Part shown: positions 8,218 to 16,964 of the stretch, piece by piece
How the letters are laid out: the number at the start of each line of letters is the position of its first letter
How positions within the stretch are numbered: position 1 is the first letter of the stretch
Assembly: GCA_003142855.1 (NCBI GenBank)
Contig: PLNW01000075.1
Span: forward strand, 1 to 36,129
Origin: Myxococcales bacterium
GTDB lineage: Bacteria; Myxococcota_A; Polyangia; Fen-1088
Reading direction: 5' to 3'
DNA: 36,129 nucleotides
The notes under the pieces: model-generated
The model's database searches: none
What the model saw: the letters and a program-made list of their open reading frames with translations, nothing else
What the model was told of the DNA's origin: nothing
Made by a program: the position numbers and the translations under genes

Positions 8218-8633
8218 CCCGCCATTCTCCCAGAAAACCAATCGTGGACCGACGCGAGCGCGGGCAAGTAGCGCACGTGGATAGCCTCGACCGCTTTGTC
8301 GAAGACCGTCTTGTCATAGGTGTGGGCCAGGAGGTTGCGCTCGACCAACATGTCCATCCATAGCTGACCGTCGTCGAGCAACTTGGCCGCGAAGGCGTCC
8401 TTGATGACCTGGCGAGGGGTCACAGGCGAAACGACGACGCCGCTCTCTATCAAGTAGTCATTGAGAGCCTTCCAGGCCAGCTCAAAGCAGTACTCGAAGC
8501 GATGGACCGTGCCTTCCTTCTCGAGGGCCGTGAGCCCGCCCGGGCCGCGCTCCAAAGCCTCGCGAAGGAGCATGAACGCGCGGTCGAAGTTCTGAAAACG
8601 CTGTCTCCATCGGACATCTAGGTCGGTCGCCAT
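8214..8633 (-). CDS. hepT: HEPN-domain toxin (HI0074/HepT type)
   Basis: 139 residues from ATG 8633. It is an all-helical HEPN protein of the 'nucleotidyltransferase substrate-binding' type, with RWRQRFQNFDRAFMLLREAL at the N-terminus and FEYCFELAWKALNDYL in the middle. The ribonuclease motif R-x4-H-x-Y is intact as RNLLAHTY (R99, H104, Y106). In HepT toxins the Arg and His cut RNA and the Tyr is the residue AMPylated by MntA. All key residues of both partners are present, so the module looks functional. The upstream region has a perfect 8-bp inverted repeat that may be an operator. Confidence 0.9.
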   Translation of the reverse strand: MATDLDVRWRQRFQNFDRAFMLLREALERGPGGLTALEKEGTVHRFEYCFELAWKALNDYLIESGVVVSPVTPRQVIKDAFAAKLLDDGQLWMDMLVERNLLAHTYDKTVFDKAVEAIHVRYLPALASVHDWFSGRMAG

Positions 8634-8647
8634 GTTCGCGCTGCCCT

Positions 8648-8679
8648 TTGGTCCCAAAAGAATAGCACCTCGGGACCAA
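8648..8679 (-). promoter_or_regulatory. Perfect inverted repeat upstream of the HEPN/MNT operon
   Basis: TTGGTCCC at 8648-8655 is exactly mirrored by GGGACCAA at 8672-8679, with 16 bases between. The half-sites are 24 bp centre to centre, a little over two helical turns. It starts 15 bases upstream of the HEPN start codon. The position suits an autoregulatory operator; a leader hairpin is the alternative. Confidence 0.5.
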
Positions 8680-8715
8680 CCGCGCCCTACTTCACGCCGC
8701 CCCCCCGCAGTGGTT

Positions 8716-8750
8716 GCCATCTGAGCCGAGATTCGCCGGCGTCAGATGGC
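8716..8750 (-). terminator. Hairpin downstream of the CzcA-like gene
   Basis: GCCATCTGA (8716-8724) pairs perfectly with TCAGATGGC (8742-8750). Inside it, GCCG (8725-8728) can pair with CGGC (8737-8740), leaving one bulged base. It begins 32 bases after the stop of the RND pump gene. There is no T-run on the minus strand, so it may be an atypical intrinsic terminator or an mRNA 3'-end stabiliser. Confidence 0.5.
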
Positions 8751-8781
8751 GCAGGCTATCACGACCGTCAGCGCCGAACGA

Positions 8782-11700
8782 TCACCCTTCGGCGACCCCG
8801 GCTTGCGGCGCGGGGCAGGCCTTCCGGAAAGCCAGCAGGAGCAACGCGGGTTGCAGCAGGCGGGGCAGGATCACCAGCGCCAGTGCCCCGCCGATGACCA
8901 CGATGGCCAGCGGTTTCTGGGTTTCCGAGCCGATGCTGCGCGAAACGGCGGCGGGGAGCAGGCCCAGCATGGCAACCCAGGTGGACATGAGGACCGGACG
9001 CAGTCGGCGCTCCGCCGCCTGGCGGGCCGCGGATACCGCCGACTCGCCCCGTTCGCGCAACTGACGCGCGTAGGTGGCCACCAGCAATCCGTCTTGAATG
9101 GAAATCCCGAGAATGGAAATGAATCCCACCGCCGCTGAGGTGGAGAAATCGGTGCCTGTGAGAAAGAGTGCCACCACGCCTCCGCTGGCAGCCACGGGTG
9201 CGCCCAGCAACACGATGAGGGTATCGCGGGCGTTCTTGACCGAGCCGTAAACCAGGAAGGTGATCATGAGCAGGGTCACGGGGATGATGATCAACAGCCG
9301 GGCCGTGGTTTCGCGCAACTGGTTGATCTCGCCACCCCATTCCAGGTGCGTGTCGTAGGGCAGCCTGACGTGAGCGGCGATCTTGGCCTGTGCCTCGGCG
9401 ATGGTTGACGCCAGGTCACGCCCGCGCACCGAGAACTTCACCGGCACGTAGCGCTGCAGATCTTCGCGAAAGATCACCGATGGGCTGTTTTCCTCGACCA
9501 CGTCAGCCAGCTGCCCGAGCGGCACCTGAGCACCGTCGGGCGCAGCAACCAGAATCGCACGGATGGCGCGCAGGTCGCGTCGGTAGGGCTCGGCCCAACG
9601 CACGGTGAGGTCGAAGTGCTTCTCGCCCTCGTAGACCTCGGTGATGGCTAGCCCGCCAATGGCCGCCTGAATGACGGCCGCCACATCCCCGGTGTTCAGG
9701 CCATAGCGTCCGGCCGCGGTACGCGAGGGCGTGATGCGAATTGCGGGTTGCCCGAGCGAGCGAAAGATCCCCAGGTCCGCCACGCCCCGGACGTCTTTCA
9801 TGGCGGCGACGATCTCGCCCGCCTTGTTCTCGTCCACGCGCAGATCCGGCCCCACCACTTTGACCGTGTTCTCACCCTTCACGCCCGACATCGCCTCTTC
9901 CACGTTGTCGGAGATGACCTGCGAGAAATTGAACACCACGCCGGGAAAGGCGCGAGCCAGGTCGCGCTGCATGTCGTCGGTGAGCGACGCCTTGCTCACG
10001 CCCTTGCGCCATTCCGAGGTGGGGCGAAGAGGCGCCAACAGCTCGATGTTGTGAAAGCCGGACACATCGGTGCCGTCGTCGGGCCGTCCTAGCTGCGAGA
10101 TCACGCTCTGGATCTCGGGCCGACTTCGCTTCTCGAAGGGACAGTCGCTGGCATTTTCGCCCGGGCAGCCGAGCACGATGGCGCGAATGTGACCCACGTA
10201 GCGCGCTGACTTCTCCAGGGAGATTGATGTGGGCAAGGTCGCGCGGATCCAGAAGTTGCCCTCTTCCAGTTTGGGCATGAACTCCCGGCCCAGCAGACTG
10301 GCCGCGGCCAGCGCTAGCACCACCGGGCCTACGCCGAGCAACACAGCCGTGCGCGGCCGCTGCAAGGCAAAGGAAAAGATCCGCGCATACAGCCGGTGCA
10401 CCAGGCGCATGAAGCGCGTGTCCTTTTCCTCTTCGTCCTGGGTGGCGGACACGGGCAGAAGCCGCGAAGAAAGCGCTGGGGTCAGGGTCAGCGCGAGAAT
10501 GATCGCGCCACCGATGGCAAAGGCATAGGTGTGGGCCATGGGGGCCATAATCACGCCGGCCACGCCAGTCAGAGTGAAGAGCGGCACGAAGGCCACTGCG
10601 ATAATGAGCGTGGAGGAGAACACCGGCGGCCCGACCTCGCGGGCAGCGCTGGCGATGCGCTCGAAGGCCGATCCCCCGCGCCGGGCAAAGTTGCGGAAGA
10701 TGCTCTCCATCATGATCACCGACGAGTCGACCACGATGCCGAAATCGACTGCGCCCAACGAAATCAGGTTGGCCTGGGTGCCGGTCCACACCATGCCGAA
10801 GAACGCGAAAAGCAGGGCGAGCGGCAGATTGAGCGCCACCAGGAGCGCCGCGCGCAGCTTGCCCAGGAAGAGCCACAGCACCAACGAGACCAGCACCATG
10901 CCGGTGATGAGGTTCTCCATCACGGTGTGGGTGGTCAGCTTGACCAAGTCAGCCCGGTCGTACAGCGTCTCGATGTCCATGCCCGGCGGCAAAATCCGGT
11001 TCCGGCGAATGTGGTCGACCCGATCGTGAATGCCCTTGACCGTGGAAAGCGAGTCGCCACCGTAGCGCATGAGCACGATGCCTTCCACGATGTCCGGCTC
11101 GCCATCGCGGCCCACAATGCCCAGCCGAGGAGCCGCACCCACGCGTACCGCGGCCACGTCGCGCACACGAAACGGCACGCCCTTCTGTGCGGCAATGGTG
11201 ATGTCCTCGATGTCGCGCACCGAGCGAATCAGCCCGATGCCGCGCACGTCGAAGGACTGCTCGCCCAGGGTGATACGCTGTCCGCCCACGTTCTGATTCG
11301 CGTTGGCGATGGCGGACTGCAGCTGCGCCAGGCTGACATTGAGGCCGCGCAGACGAAAAGGATCCACGTCCACGTGATACTGCTTGGTCAGGCCGCCGAA
11401 CCCCACCACGTCGATAACGCCCGGGACCTGACGGAATTGCTTCTCCAGAATCCAATCCTCGGCGGTCTTGAGCTCTGCCGCGGTGTAGTCCTTGCCTACT
11501 ACCTTGTAGCGATACAGCTCGCCGATGGCACTCCAGGGCGAGAGCTGCGGCTGCACCCCCGCAGGCAGGGTGACGAAGTTGAGCTGATTGAGTACGCGCT
11601 GCTGAGCCATGGCGTAGCTGGTGTCCCAGCCGAAGTAGTACTTCACGTCGGCCAGGCCGAAGAGCGACTGTGAACGCACGTGTTCCAGCCCTAGCATACC

Positions 11701-11922
11701 AACCAGGCCAGTTTCGAGCGGCAGCGTAACGTAGCGCTCGACCTCCTCTGCACTCCAGCCTTCCGGCTGCCCGATGACCTCAATCATTGGTGCCACGGGG
11801 TTGGGGTACGCCTCGATGTCGAGTTGCATGTACGAGTGAATACCGACGCCGACCAGAGCCAGGGCGGCCATGAGCACCAGGAAAGGCGCGCGTACCGCCG
11901 CCGAAACCAATCTCTCAATCAT
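8782..11922 (-). CDS. czcA: CzcA/CusA-type heavy-metal RND efflux pump
   Basis: 1046 residues, the usual length of the HME-RND family. The start is canonical (MIERLVSAAVRAPFLVLMAA), followed by the porter-domain motif LDIEAYPNPVAPMIEV and WSAEEVERYVTLPLE. The fourth membrane helix region carries DFGIVVDSSVIMMESIFR, matching the DFG-x3-D-x6-E proton-relay motif of CzcA. The helix block repeats in the C-terminal half (VALFLTGTDFSTSAAVGFISILGISIQDGLL). It would export divalent or monovalent metal cations from the periplasm using the proton gradient; the metal cannot be told from sequence. The start lies two bases after the stop of the CzcB-like adaptor, so they form an operon. No outer-membrane factor gene is found here. 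Confidence 0.93.
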   Translation of the reverse strand: MIERLVSAAVRAPFLVLMAALALVGVGIHSYMQLDIEAYPNPVAPMIEVIGQPEGWSAEEVERYVTLPLETGLVGMLGLEHVRSQSLFGLADVKYYFGWDTSYAMAQQRVLNQLNFVTLPAGVQPQLSPWSAIGELYRYKVVGKDYTAAELKTAEDWILEKQFRQVPGVIDVVGFGGLTKQYHVDVDPFRLRGLNVSLAQLQSAIANANQNVGGQRITLGEQSFDVRGIGLIRSVRDIEDITIAAQKGVPFRVRDVAAVRVGAAPRLGIVGRDGEPDIVEGIVLMRYGGDSLSTVKGIHDRVDHIRRNRILPPGMDIETLYDRADLVKLTTHTVMENLITGMVLVSLVLWLFLGKLRAALLVALNLPLALLFAFFGMVWTGTQANLISLGAVDFGIVVDSSVIMMESIFRNFARRGGSAFERIASAAREVGPPVFSSTLIIAVAFVPLFTLTGVAGVIMAPMAHTYAFAIGGAIILALTLTPALSSRLLPVSATQDEEEKDTRFMRLVHRLYARIFSFALQRPRTAVLLGVGPVVLALAAASLLGREFMPKLEEGNFWIRATLPTSISLEKSARYVGHIRAIVLGCPGENASDCPFEKRSRPEIQSVISQLGRPDDGTDVSGFHNIELLAPLRPTSEWRKGVSKASLTDDMQRDLARAFPGVVFNFSQVISDNVEEAMSGVKGENTVKVVGPDLRVDENKAGEIVAAMKDVRGVADLGIFRSLGQPAIRITPSRTAAGRYGLNTGDVAAVIQAAIGGLAITEVYEGEKHFDLTVRWAEPYRRDLRAIRAILVAAPDGAQVPLGQLADVVEENSPSVIFREDLQRYVPVKFSVRGRDLASTIAEAQAKIAAHVRLPYDTHLEWGGEINQLRETTARLLIIIPVTLLMITFLVYGSVKNARDTLIVLLGAPVAASGGVVALFLTGTDFSTSAAVGFISILGISIQDGLLVATYARQLRERGESAVSAARQAAERRLRPVLMSTWVAMLGLLPAAVSRSIGSETQKPLAIVVIGGALALVILPRLLQPALLLLAFRKACPAPQAGVAEG

Positions 11923-11924
11923 GA

Positions 11925-13076
11925 CTACAACTTCACGGAAAGTAGAATGGCGCCCGAGACCACGATGCGCTCACCCTGGGCCAGGTTGCGCTGCACCGGC
12001 AGGTACTCGCCGCCCAGTTCCTCGTTGACCACCACGGGCCGGCGCTCGAAGCGCAGACGGCCGTCGGGCGTCTTGCCCACCTCTACGAAAACCACCGTCT
12101 GATCGCCCAGGCGCAGAAGCGCGCTACGCGGGATGGCGAGCGCGACTTGGCGGTCCACCGGCAGGGTCACGGTGGCGTACATCTCGGGCTTGAGCGCGCG
12201 GTCGGGATTGGCAATCTTGCAGCGGACCTTGGAGGTGTGGGTTGCGGGATCCAGCGTGTTCGACACCCAGTCGGCCAGGCCGCGGAAGACGCGACCGGGA
12301 TAGGACACCACGCTGGCCAGGCACTCGGTTCCGGTCTTCACCCGCCGCAAGTCCATCTCGAAAACCTCGGCCAGCACCCACACGCTGTCCAAATCGCCCA
12401 CGGTGAAGAGTTCGACCTCGGTTCCTCCCGAGTACTGCCCTTGCACCTCGGCGCCTGGGTTCACGTTGCGCGCGATGATCTCGCCGTCGATGGGCGCGCG
12501 CAGGGTGTAGGTTTGGTTGGATCCAGAGGAGCTGCCGCGCAAAATGCGGGTCTTCTTTCTGGCCCGATCCAACTCGGCCTTGGCCTTGCCGTGCGTGGCC
12601 TGCGCGCCCTCAAAATCGCGCTGTGATCCAGCGCGCAGGTCGAACAATTCCTTCTGCCGATTGGCATCCTTTTCGGCCGCGCCAAAGTCTGCCTGGGCCT
12701 TGGCCAGGTCGGAATACGCCGAGGCGACGTCAGGAGATTCGATAAGCGCCAGCGGGTCACCCTTCTTCACGCGTTGGCCAGGCTCAGCCTGGATCTTGAT
12801 CACCCGGCCGGTCACTGGAGACAAAACGTGAGCCACGTGCAAATCGTCGAAGGTCACACGGCCGCTCGCCACCACGACGCCGCCCACCGGTTGGGGTGCG
12901 AGCGGTTCAACCACCAGCTTGGCCGCAGCCACTTGTTCTGGAGCCAGCCACACCTCAGTCGTCGGCGATGCGGCCATTGCAGTGACAGCAACCTGCCTGT
13001 GACAGCCGGGCGCGACGATCACAAGCGCGGCAACCAGACAGGCGCAGACATAGCTTCGTCGTGAGATCACGGGCAC
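11925..13076 (-). CDS. czcB: CzcB-like membrane fusion protein, lipoprotein
   Basis: 383 residues. It carries a lipoprotein signal (lipobox APGC, lipidated C25). The biotinyl-lipoyl half-motifs are VLSPVTGRVIKIQAEPGQRVKKGDPLALI and YTLRAPIDGEIIARNVNPGAEV. Between them is the helical hairpin (SAYSDLAKAQADFGAAEKDAN to RARKKTR). The beta-barrel and membrane-proximal domain ends in GERIVVSGAILL. It bridges the RND pump to an outer-membrane channel. The start is placed at GTG 13076 because GAGGAG (13090-13085) is eight bases upstream; the first possible GTG (13085) would overlap that ribosome site. Upstream is a sigma-54-like promoter and then the NtrC-type regulator gene. Confidence 0.9.
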   Translation of the reverse strand: MPVISRRSYVCACLVAALVIVAPGCHRQVAVTAMAASPTTEVWLAPEQVAAAKLVVEPLAPQPVGGVVVASGRVTFDDLHVAHVLSPVTGRVIKIQAEPGQRVKKGDPLALIESPDVASAYSDLAKAQADFGAAEKDANRQKELFDLRAGSQRDFEGAQATHGKAKAELDRARKKTRILRGSSSGSNQTYTLRAPIDGEIIARNVNPGAEVQGQYSGGTEVELFTVGDLDSVWVLAEVFEMDLRRVKTGTECLASVVSYPGRVFRGLADWVSNTLDPATHTSKVRCKIANPDRALKPEMYATVTLPVDRQVALAIPRSALLRLGDQTVVFVEVGKTPDGRLRFERRPVVVNEELGGEYLPVQRNLAQGERIVVSGAILLSVKL

Positions 13077-13129
13077 AGGACACACTCCTCATGCACGAGC
13101 CGTGCGGACTCGTTGCTACTCTGCTAGGA

Positions 13130-13144
13130 GCAAGATGTGGGCCG
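13130..13144 (-). promoter_or_regulatory. Candidate sigma-54 promoter for the czcBA-like operon
   Basis: Read on the minus strand the element is CGGCCC-ACATC-TTGC. The invariant GG and GC dinucleotides are separated by 10 bases as required. The -12 half (TTGC) is perfect and the -24 half matches four of six consensus bases. A start about 12 bases downstream would leave a leader of roughly 40 bases before GTG 13076. The gene directly upstream codes for a sigma-54 activator, which supports the call; the imperfect -24 box weakens it. Confidence 0.42.
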
Positions 13145-13304
13145 ACGCGCACGCGGACCACGTCGTACCGCACACCAGCCCCACAGAATGAGGAGCTGAG
13201 CACCTCCACACCCGCTGGCCCCAATGCCTATGCCCGCCCGCCAAGCGTGGCAGAAGTGCACAGGTGGGACAAAACTAACCACGGCGCGCGGGCCGGCCAG
13301 GGGC

Positions 13305-14651
13305 CTACTCCTTGAGCTTGCGGTAGAGCGTGCGCCGGTTGATCCCGAGGCTGCGCGCGGCGCCCGCCTTGTTGCCCCCGTGCTCCTCCAGGACTCGTCG
13401 CACGTACGCGCGCTCCATCTGTTCGAGCGGAACCTTGCCATCTGCGCCTTGTGCCAGCAGTGCTCCCACGCCGTCGTCCTTGGGGATATCGAAGTCCTCT
13501 GGGATCAGGGTGTCGTGGTCAGCGAGCACCACCGCACGCTCGATGACGTTCGCCAACTCGCGCGCGTTTCCGGGCCACTGGTACGCCTGCAACCGCCGCA
13601 TCGCCGCTGCTGATACGCCGACAAAGGACCGCCCCTGTCGCTCGCATGCGCGATTCAAGAATAGGTCCACCAGCGGCACGATGTCCTCCCTGCGCTCACG
13701 CAAGGGTGGAACCTCGATGCGGATGACGTTCAGCCGGTAGTACAGGTCCTGCCTGAAGTGCCCCTCGGCGAGCAAGGTCTCAAGCGAACGATTGGTCGCG
13801 GCGATGAGCCTGGCCCTGATGGGAACGTCGGCGGTGCTCCCCAGCGGGCGCACGCATCCGCTCTCGAGTACGTGGAGAAGCTTCGCTTGGACCTCCAGGG
13901 GAATCTCGCCGACCTCGTCGAGAAAGAGCGTACCGTCCCCCGCCGCCACAAACGCCCCGGCCCTGTCCTCCTTCGCGTCGGTGAAGGCCCCGCGCCGCAC
14001 CCCGAACAGCTCGCTCTCCACCAGGGTGGGCGGCAGCGACGCACAGTTCAAGTGGTAGAAAGGCCGCTCCCGTCTCGCGCCCGAATCGTGAATCAGCCTG
14101 GCGATCACGCCCTTTCCCGTGCCGGTCTCGCCAGTGATGAGCGTGATGGAGTCAGTGCCTGCGGCCTTCTGCGCGGTCTCGAGCACCCTGTGCATCGCGG
14201 GACTCCCGGCGACCATCTGCTCCGGGGCCTCTAGCGACGACGTCTTTCTCACGCGAACGATCTCCCGCCGAATCTGACGGTTGTGGAAGGCACGTTCGAT
14301 GGCGGCGACCAGAGACTCGATCTTGAACGGCTTGGCAATGAAATCGCAAGCCCCTGACTGCACCGTCGAGACGGCGAGATCGATGCTCCCAAACGCGGTG
14401 ATCAGCAGGACCAGCTGACTGGGCTTCTCGGCGAGGATCGCCGCCAGCAGCTCGGTGCCGCGCATCTGAGGCATCTCGACGTCGGTGATCACCAGATCGA
14501 ACGCCTCACTCTTGATCCGAAGCAGCGCCTCCTTGGGTAAAGTCAGACCAGTCACGTCAAAGCCCCTATCGGTCAGGCTCTCGCACAAGAAATCCACGAC
14601 GCCGGCGTCGTCGTCCAGAACCAGCAGCTTCTTCTTCGATTGCCCCGTCAT
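13305..14651 (-). CDS. NtrC-family sigma-54-dependent response regulator
   Basis: 448 residues. A receiver domain (about 8-120; acidic LDDD at 12-15, phospho-acceptor D57 in LVITDVEMPQM, Lys in AKPF) precedes the AAA+ domain. That domain shows Walker A GETGTGKG, the sigma-54 contact loop GAFTDA, Walker B GTLFLDEVGEIP and the arginine-rich ATNRSLETLL and FRQDLYYRLNVI segments. A C-terminal Fis-type helix-turn-helix follows (NKAGAARSLGINRRTLYRKL). The contact loop reads GAFTDA rather than the commonest GAFTGA. The start overlaps the stop of the histidine kinase gene as ATGA, so they are cognate partners. The gene downstream is czcB-like with a sigma-54-like promoter, an arrangement resembling metal-responsive ZraSR-type systems. 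Metal sensing is inference. Confidence 0.92.
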   Translation of the reverse strand: MTGQSKKKLLVLDDDAGVVDFLCESLTDRGFDVTGLTLPKEALLRIKSEAFDLVITDVEMPQMRGTELLAAILAEKPSQLVLLITAFGSIDLAVSTVQSGACDFIAKPFKIESLVAAIERAFHNRQIRREIVRVRKTSSLEAPEQMVAGSPAMHRVLETAQKAAGTDSITLITGETGTGKGVIARLIHDSGARRERPFYHLNCASLPPTLVESELFGVRRGAFTDAKEDRAGAFVAAGDGTLFLDEVGEIPLEVQAKLLHVLESGCVRPLGSTADVPIRARLIAATNRSLETLLAEGHFRQDLYYRLNVIRIEVPPLRERREDIVPLVDLFLNRACERQGRSFVGVSAAAMRRLQAYQWPGNARELANVIERAVVLADHDTLIPEDFDIPKDDGVGALLAQGADGKVPLEQMERAYVRRVLEEHGGNKAGAARSLGINRRTLYRKLKE

Positions 14652-16147
14652 GCGACCACGCCCTGGGCGCGCGCAGCGCCCGTAACCGGGAAGTGAACGG
14701 TGAATCGCGTTCCCGCGTTCTCTTCGGTGGAGACCGCGATGGCGCCCCCGTGCTCGTCGACAATCGACTTGACTACAGCCAGTCCCAAACCCGCGCCCCC
14801 GGCTTCTGCCCAGGTAGTGAAAAACGGTTCGAATATGTGGCCAATCAATTCGTCGGGGATACCACACCCAGTGTCGTCCACCACCAATGACACCGATGGG
14901 TTTTCGTGCAAACCATCACTCGCCTTGAACGAGGAAGCCGCCAGGGTCAGCCGGACCCGACCGCCCCGCGGCGTGGCCCGAAAGGCGTTGCTCAGCAAGT
15001 TCAGCGTCACCTGCTGGACCTGGTCGACATCGGCCACCACCTTCAAGGGCAGACTCGGACGCTCGAATTCCAGTCGTATCGCTCGCCGCCGGGCCTCATG
15101 TTCAAGCAGGTCGACAATGGGGGCCACCGTCGCGCCCGCATCCATCTCACCCCACTGCGCCGGCTTGCGGCGCGCGACGGACAGAAGTTGCTCGACTATC
15201 TTCGCAATCCTATCCGATTGCTCCTCGAAGACCTGGGCCACCCGGCGAATCTCCGGGGGGAGATCCGCACGGCTCGCCAGAGCGCGGGCGCGCCCGTTCA
15301 ATATCTGCAGGGGCGAACCAATCTCGTGGGCCAGCCCGGCCGAGAGCTGCCCCAAGGTTGCCAGCCTGTCCACGCGACGCAGGCCCGCCTCCAGCGCCTC
15401 CCGCGATTCGGTGGCTTCGATCAAGCGACGCTGGGCGCTCTCAAGCTCGCGCACCATGGAATTGAATTGGGCGGTCAGACGGCCCACCTCGTCGGTCCGT
15501 TGCACGAACACATTTGCCGTCAAATTCCCGGCACGCACGTCCTCCATGGCCATCATCAGCCTCATGAGCGGTCGGCCGACATAGAGATGCACCAGAAACC
15601 AACCCACGCCCGCGACTCCAGCGATCAGGGTCAAGATGGAAAGGACGGTCGAGATCGTCTCTGACCGCAGGTCGGCTCGCAGCACATCCAGCGGACGCAC
15701 CACGGCCATGCTGCCCAGATTCGTGCCGTCGTCGTCGCGCAGGGGAAAGACGCCGACCAGGTGGGAAGCGTCTCCGTTTCCCTGGATGCGGACGACAGGC
15801 TCGCCGGAGGAATTCACCGCCTGGATGGCGTCCTGAACCAGAGCCGCGGAGCCGGGACTGCCGAATGGGTTGGGCGAAAGCCGGCCTGCTGGATCGAAAA
15901 CCAAGACGTCGATGGACGAATCCTTGAGTTTGAGGGACCCGAGAATCTCATGGATGTCGGCGACCTGCTGGTCGCGCAAGGCATTCTCGATGGCCACCTT
16001 GAGCGCGGTGCCGAGGACCTTGATGTCGTGCTTGGCGACGTCGGTCAGATCTTTCTTCTCCTTGCGCAACTCGCGCAGACCATAGGCTCCCAGAATGATC
16101 GCGCTCGCGATCGCCAGGCCGAGCACCACTTTGCTAGGAATGCGCAC
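14648..16147 (-). CDS. Membrane-bound sensor histidine kinase, partner of the NtrC-type regulator
   Basis: 499 residues with two membrane helices (about 8-24 and 168-190). They enclose a periplasmic sensor of some 140 residues (IDVLVFDPAGRLSPNPFGSPG, VVRIQGNGDASHLVGVFPL) resembling a single Cache/sCache-type fold. A HAMP linker follows (about 190-245; GRPLMRLMMAMEDVRAGNL). The phospho-acceptor His is H274 in LAHEIGSPLQIL. The catalytic domain shows the N box (VTLNLLSNAFRATP), G1 (VVDDTGCGIP), F box (IFEPFFTTWAEAGGAGLGLAVVKSI) and G2. Start GTG 16147. It lies 67 bases after the TonB gene on the same strand, so it may be read from the transport operon or from its own promoter in that gap. Confidence 0.9.
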   Translation of the reverse strand: MRIPSKVVLGLAIASAIILGAYGLRELRKEKKDLTDVAKHDIKVLGTALKVAIENALRDQQVADIHEILGSLKLKDSSIDVLVFDPAGRLSPNPFGSPGSAALVQDAIQAVNSSGEPVVRIQGNGDASHLVGVFPLRDDDGTNLGSMAVVRPLDVLRADLRSETISTVLSILTLIAGVAGVGWFLVHLYVGRPLMRLMMAMEDVRAGNLTANVFVQRTDEVGRLTAQFNSMVRELESAQRRLIEATESREALEAGLRRVDRLATLGQLSAGLAHEIGSPLQILNGRARALASRADLPPEIRRVAQVFEEQSDRIAKIVEQLLSVARRKPAQWGEMDAGATVAPIVDLLEHEARRRAIRLEFERPSLPLKVVADVDQVQQVTLNLLSNAFRATPRGGRVRLTLAASSFKASDGLHENPSVSLVVDDTGCGIPDELIGHIFEPFFTTWAEAGGAGLGLAVVKSIVDEHGGAIAVSTEENAGTRFTVHFPVTGAARAQGVVA

Positions 16148-16214
16148 CGGTCAAGCCTGGCAGAGATGCGCGACTGGATCAACGATACGCGGCGCGATTC
16201 CGGATCACGATTCC

Positions 16215-16964
16215 CTACTCTGCCTCGGCCAGCGCGAAGTGGACCTTGAACCTGGACACCCGCACCGGCACGCGTTTGCCGTCCTTTTCGCCGGGCGTGA
16301 ACCGGCATGCTTTGGCTGCGCGCACTGCCGCCTCGTTCAATCCTTGGCCAAGCCCTTGCACAATCTTGATGTCGCGAACCCAACCATCTTCGCCCACCAC
16401 GAAATCCAGGATCACCGTGCCCTCCAGTCCAGCCTGCTTCGCCTCCTCGGTGTACTTGCCGGTGCACTGGCCCACGGGCAAGGGCATCTTGGTCACTTCG
16501 TAGGCCTGCGCGGGCGCGGCCAGCGGTTTCACCCCGGTCGCCGCAGCGACTTTCGCGTGCGTTGGCTTTGTCTGCAGGGTGTTGCCCACGGGCATCGCTG
16601 GTCCCATGCCGGCCGATGAAGTCGATTCCATGGAAATCCCGAACACCGGCGTGGTGGTGGTGTCGGTGCCGGTGGCTGGGCGCTCTGTCGGTGGCAAAGG
16701 CTTGGGCAGATTCTCGCGCCGGGGAGCCTCCGCCATGGCCCGACGTCGCTGCGGCTGGTGAGTGGGTTGCTCCTGTGGCTCGGGCGTGGCTTCGGGTTCG
16801 GCTGGTTTCTCAGGCTCGGGTGGCGGCGCCCTCAACACCACCTGCACCACCACGGGTCGCGCCGCCTCGGCTTGCGGTGGCAGATGGATCGCGCCCCTTA
16901 TCAGCAGCAGGTGGCCGAGCAGGGCCACCACTGCACAAACCAGCAAGCGGGTCGGGTAGTTCAT
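16215..16964 (-). CDS. tonB: TonB energy-transducer protein
   Basis: 249 residues in the usual TonB layout. An N-terminal membrane anchor (about 5-28, TRLLVCAVVALLGHLLLI) is followed by a long Pro/Glu-rich periplasmic spacer (APPPEPEKPAEPEATPEP). A TonB-C domain lies at about residues 165-245 (YTEEAKQAGLEGTVILDFVV, VRDIKIVQGLGQGLNEAAVRAAKACRF, GKRVPVRVSRFKVHF). It carries proton-motive energy from ExbB/ExbD to an outer-membrane receptor. The start at 16964 overlaps the ExbD stop as ATGA. Being in one operon with a receptor and ExbBD suggests a dedicated rather than housekeeping TonB. Confidence 0.88.
   Translation of the reverse strand: MNYPTRLLVCAVVALLGHLLLIRGAIHLPPQAEAARPVVVQVVLRAPPPEPEKPAEPEATPEPQEQPTHQPQRRRAMAEAPRRENLPKPLPPTERPATGTDTTTTPVFGISMESTSSAGMGPAMPVGNTLQTKPTHAKVAAATGVKPLAAPAQAYEVTKMPLPVGQCTGKYTEEAKQAGLEGTVILDFVVGEDGWVRDIKIVQGLGQGLNEAAVRAAKACRFTPGEKDGKRVPVRVSRFKVHFALAEAE

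Noticed and set aside
10396..11673. 425-residue open frame on the plus strand inside the CzcA-like gene
   Set aside because: Antisense shadow of a well-supported RND pump in GC-rich DNA; His/Gln/Arg-rich without domains or ribosome site.
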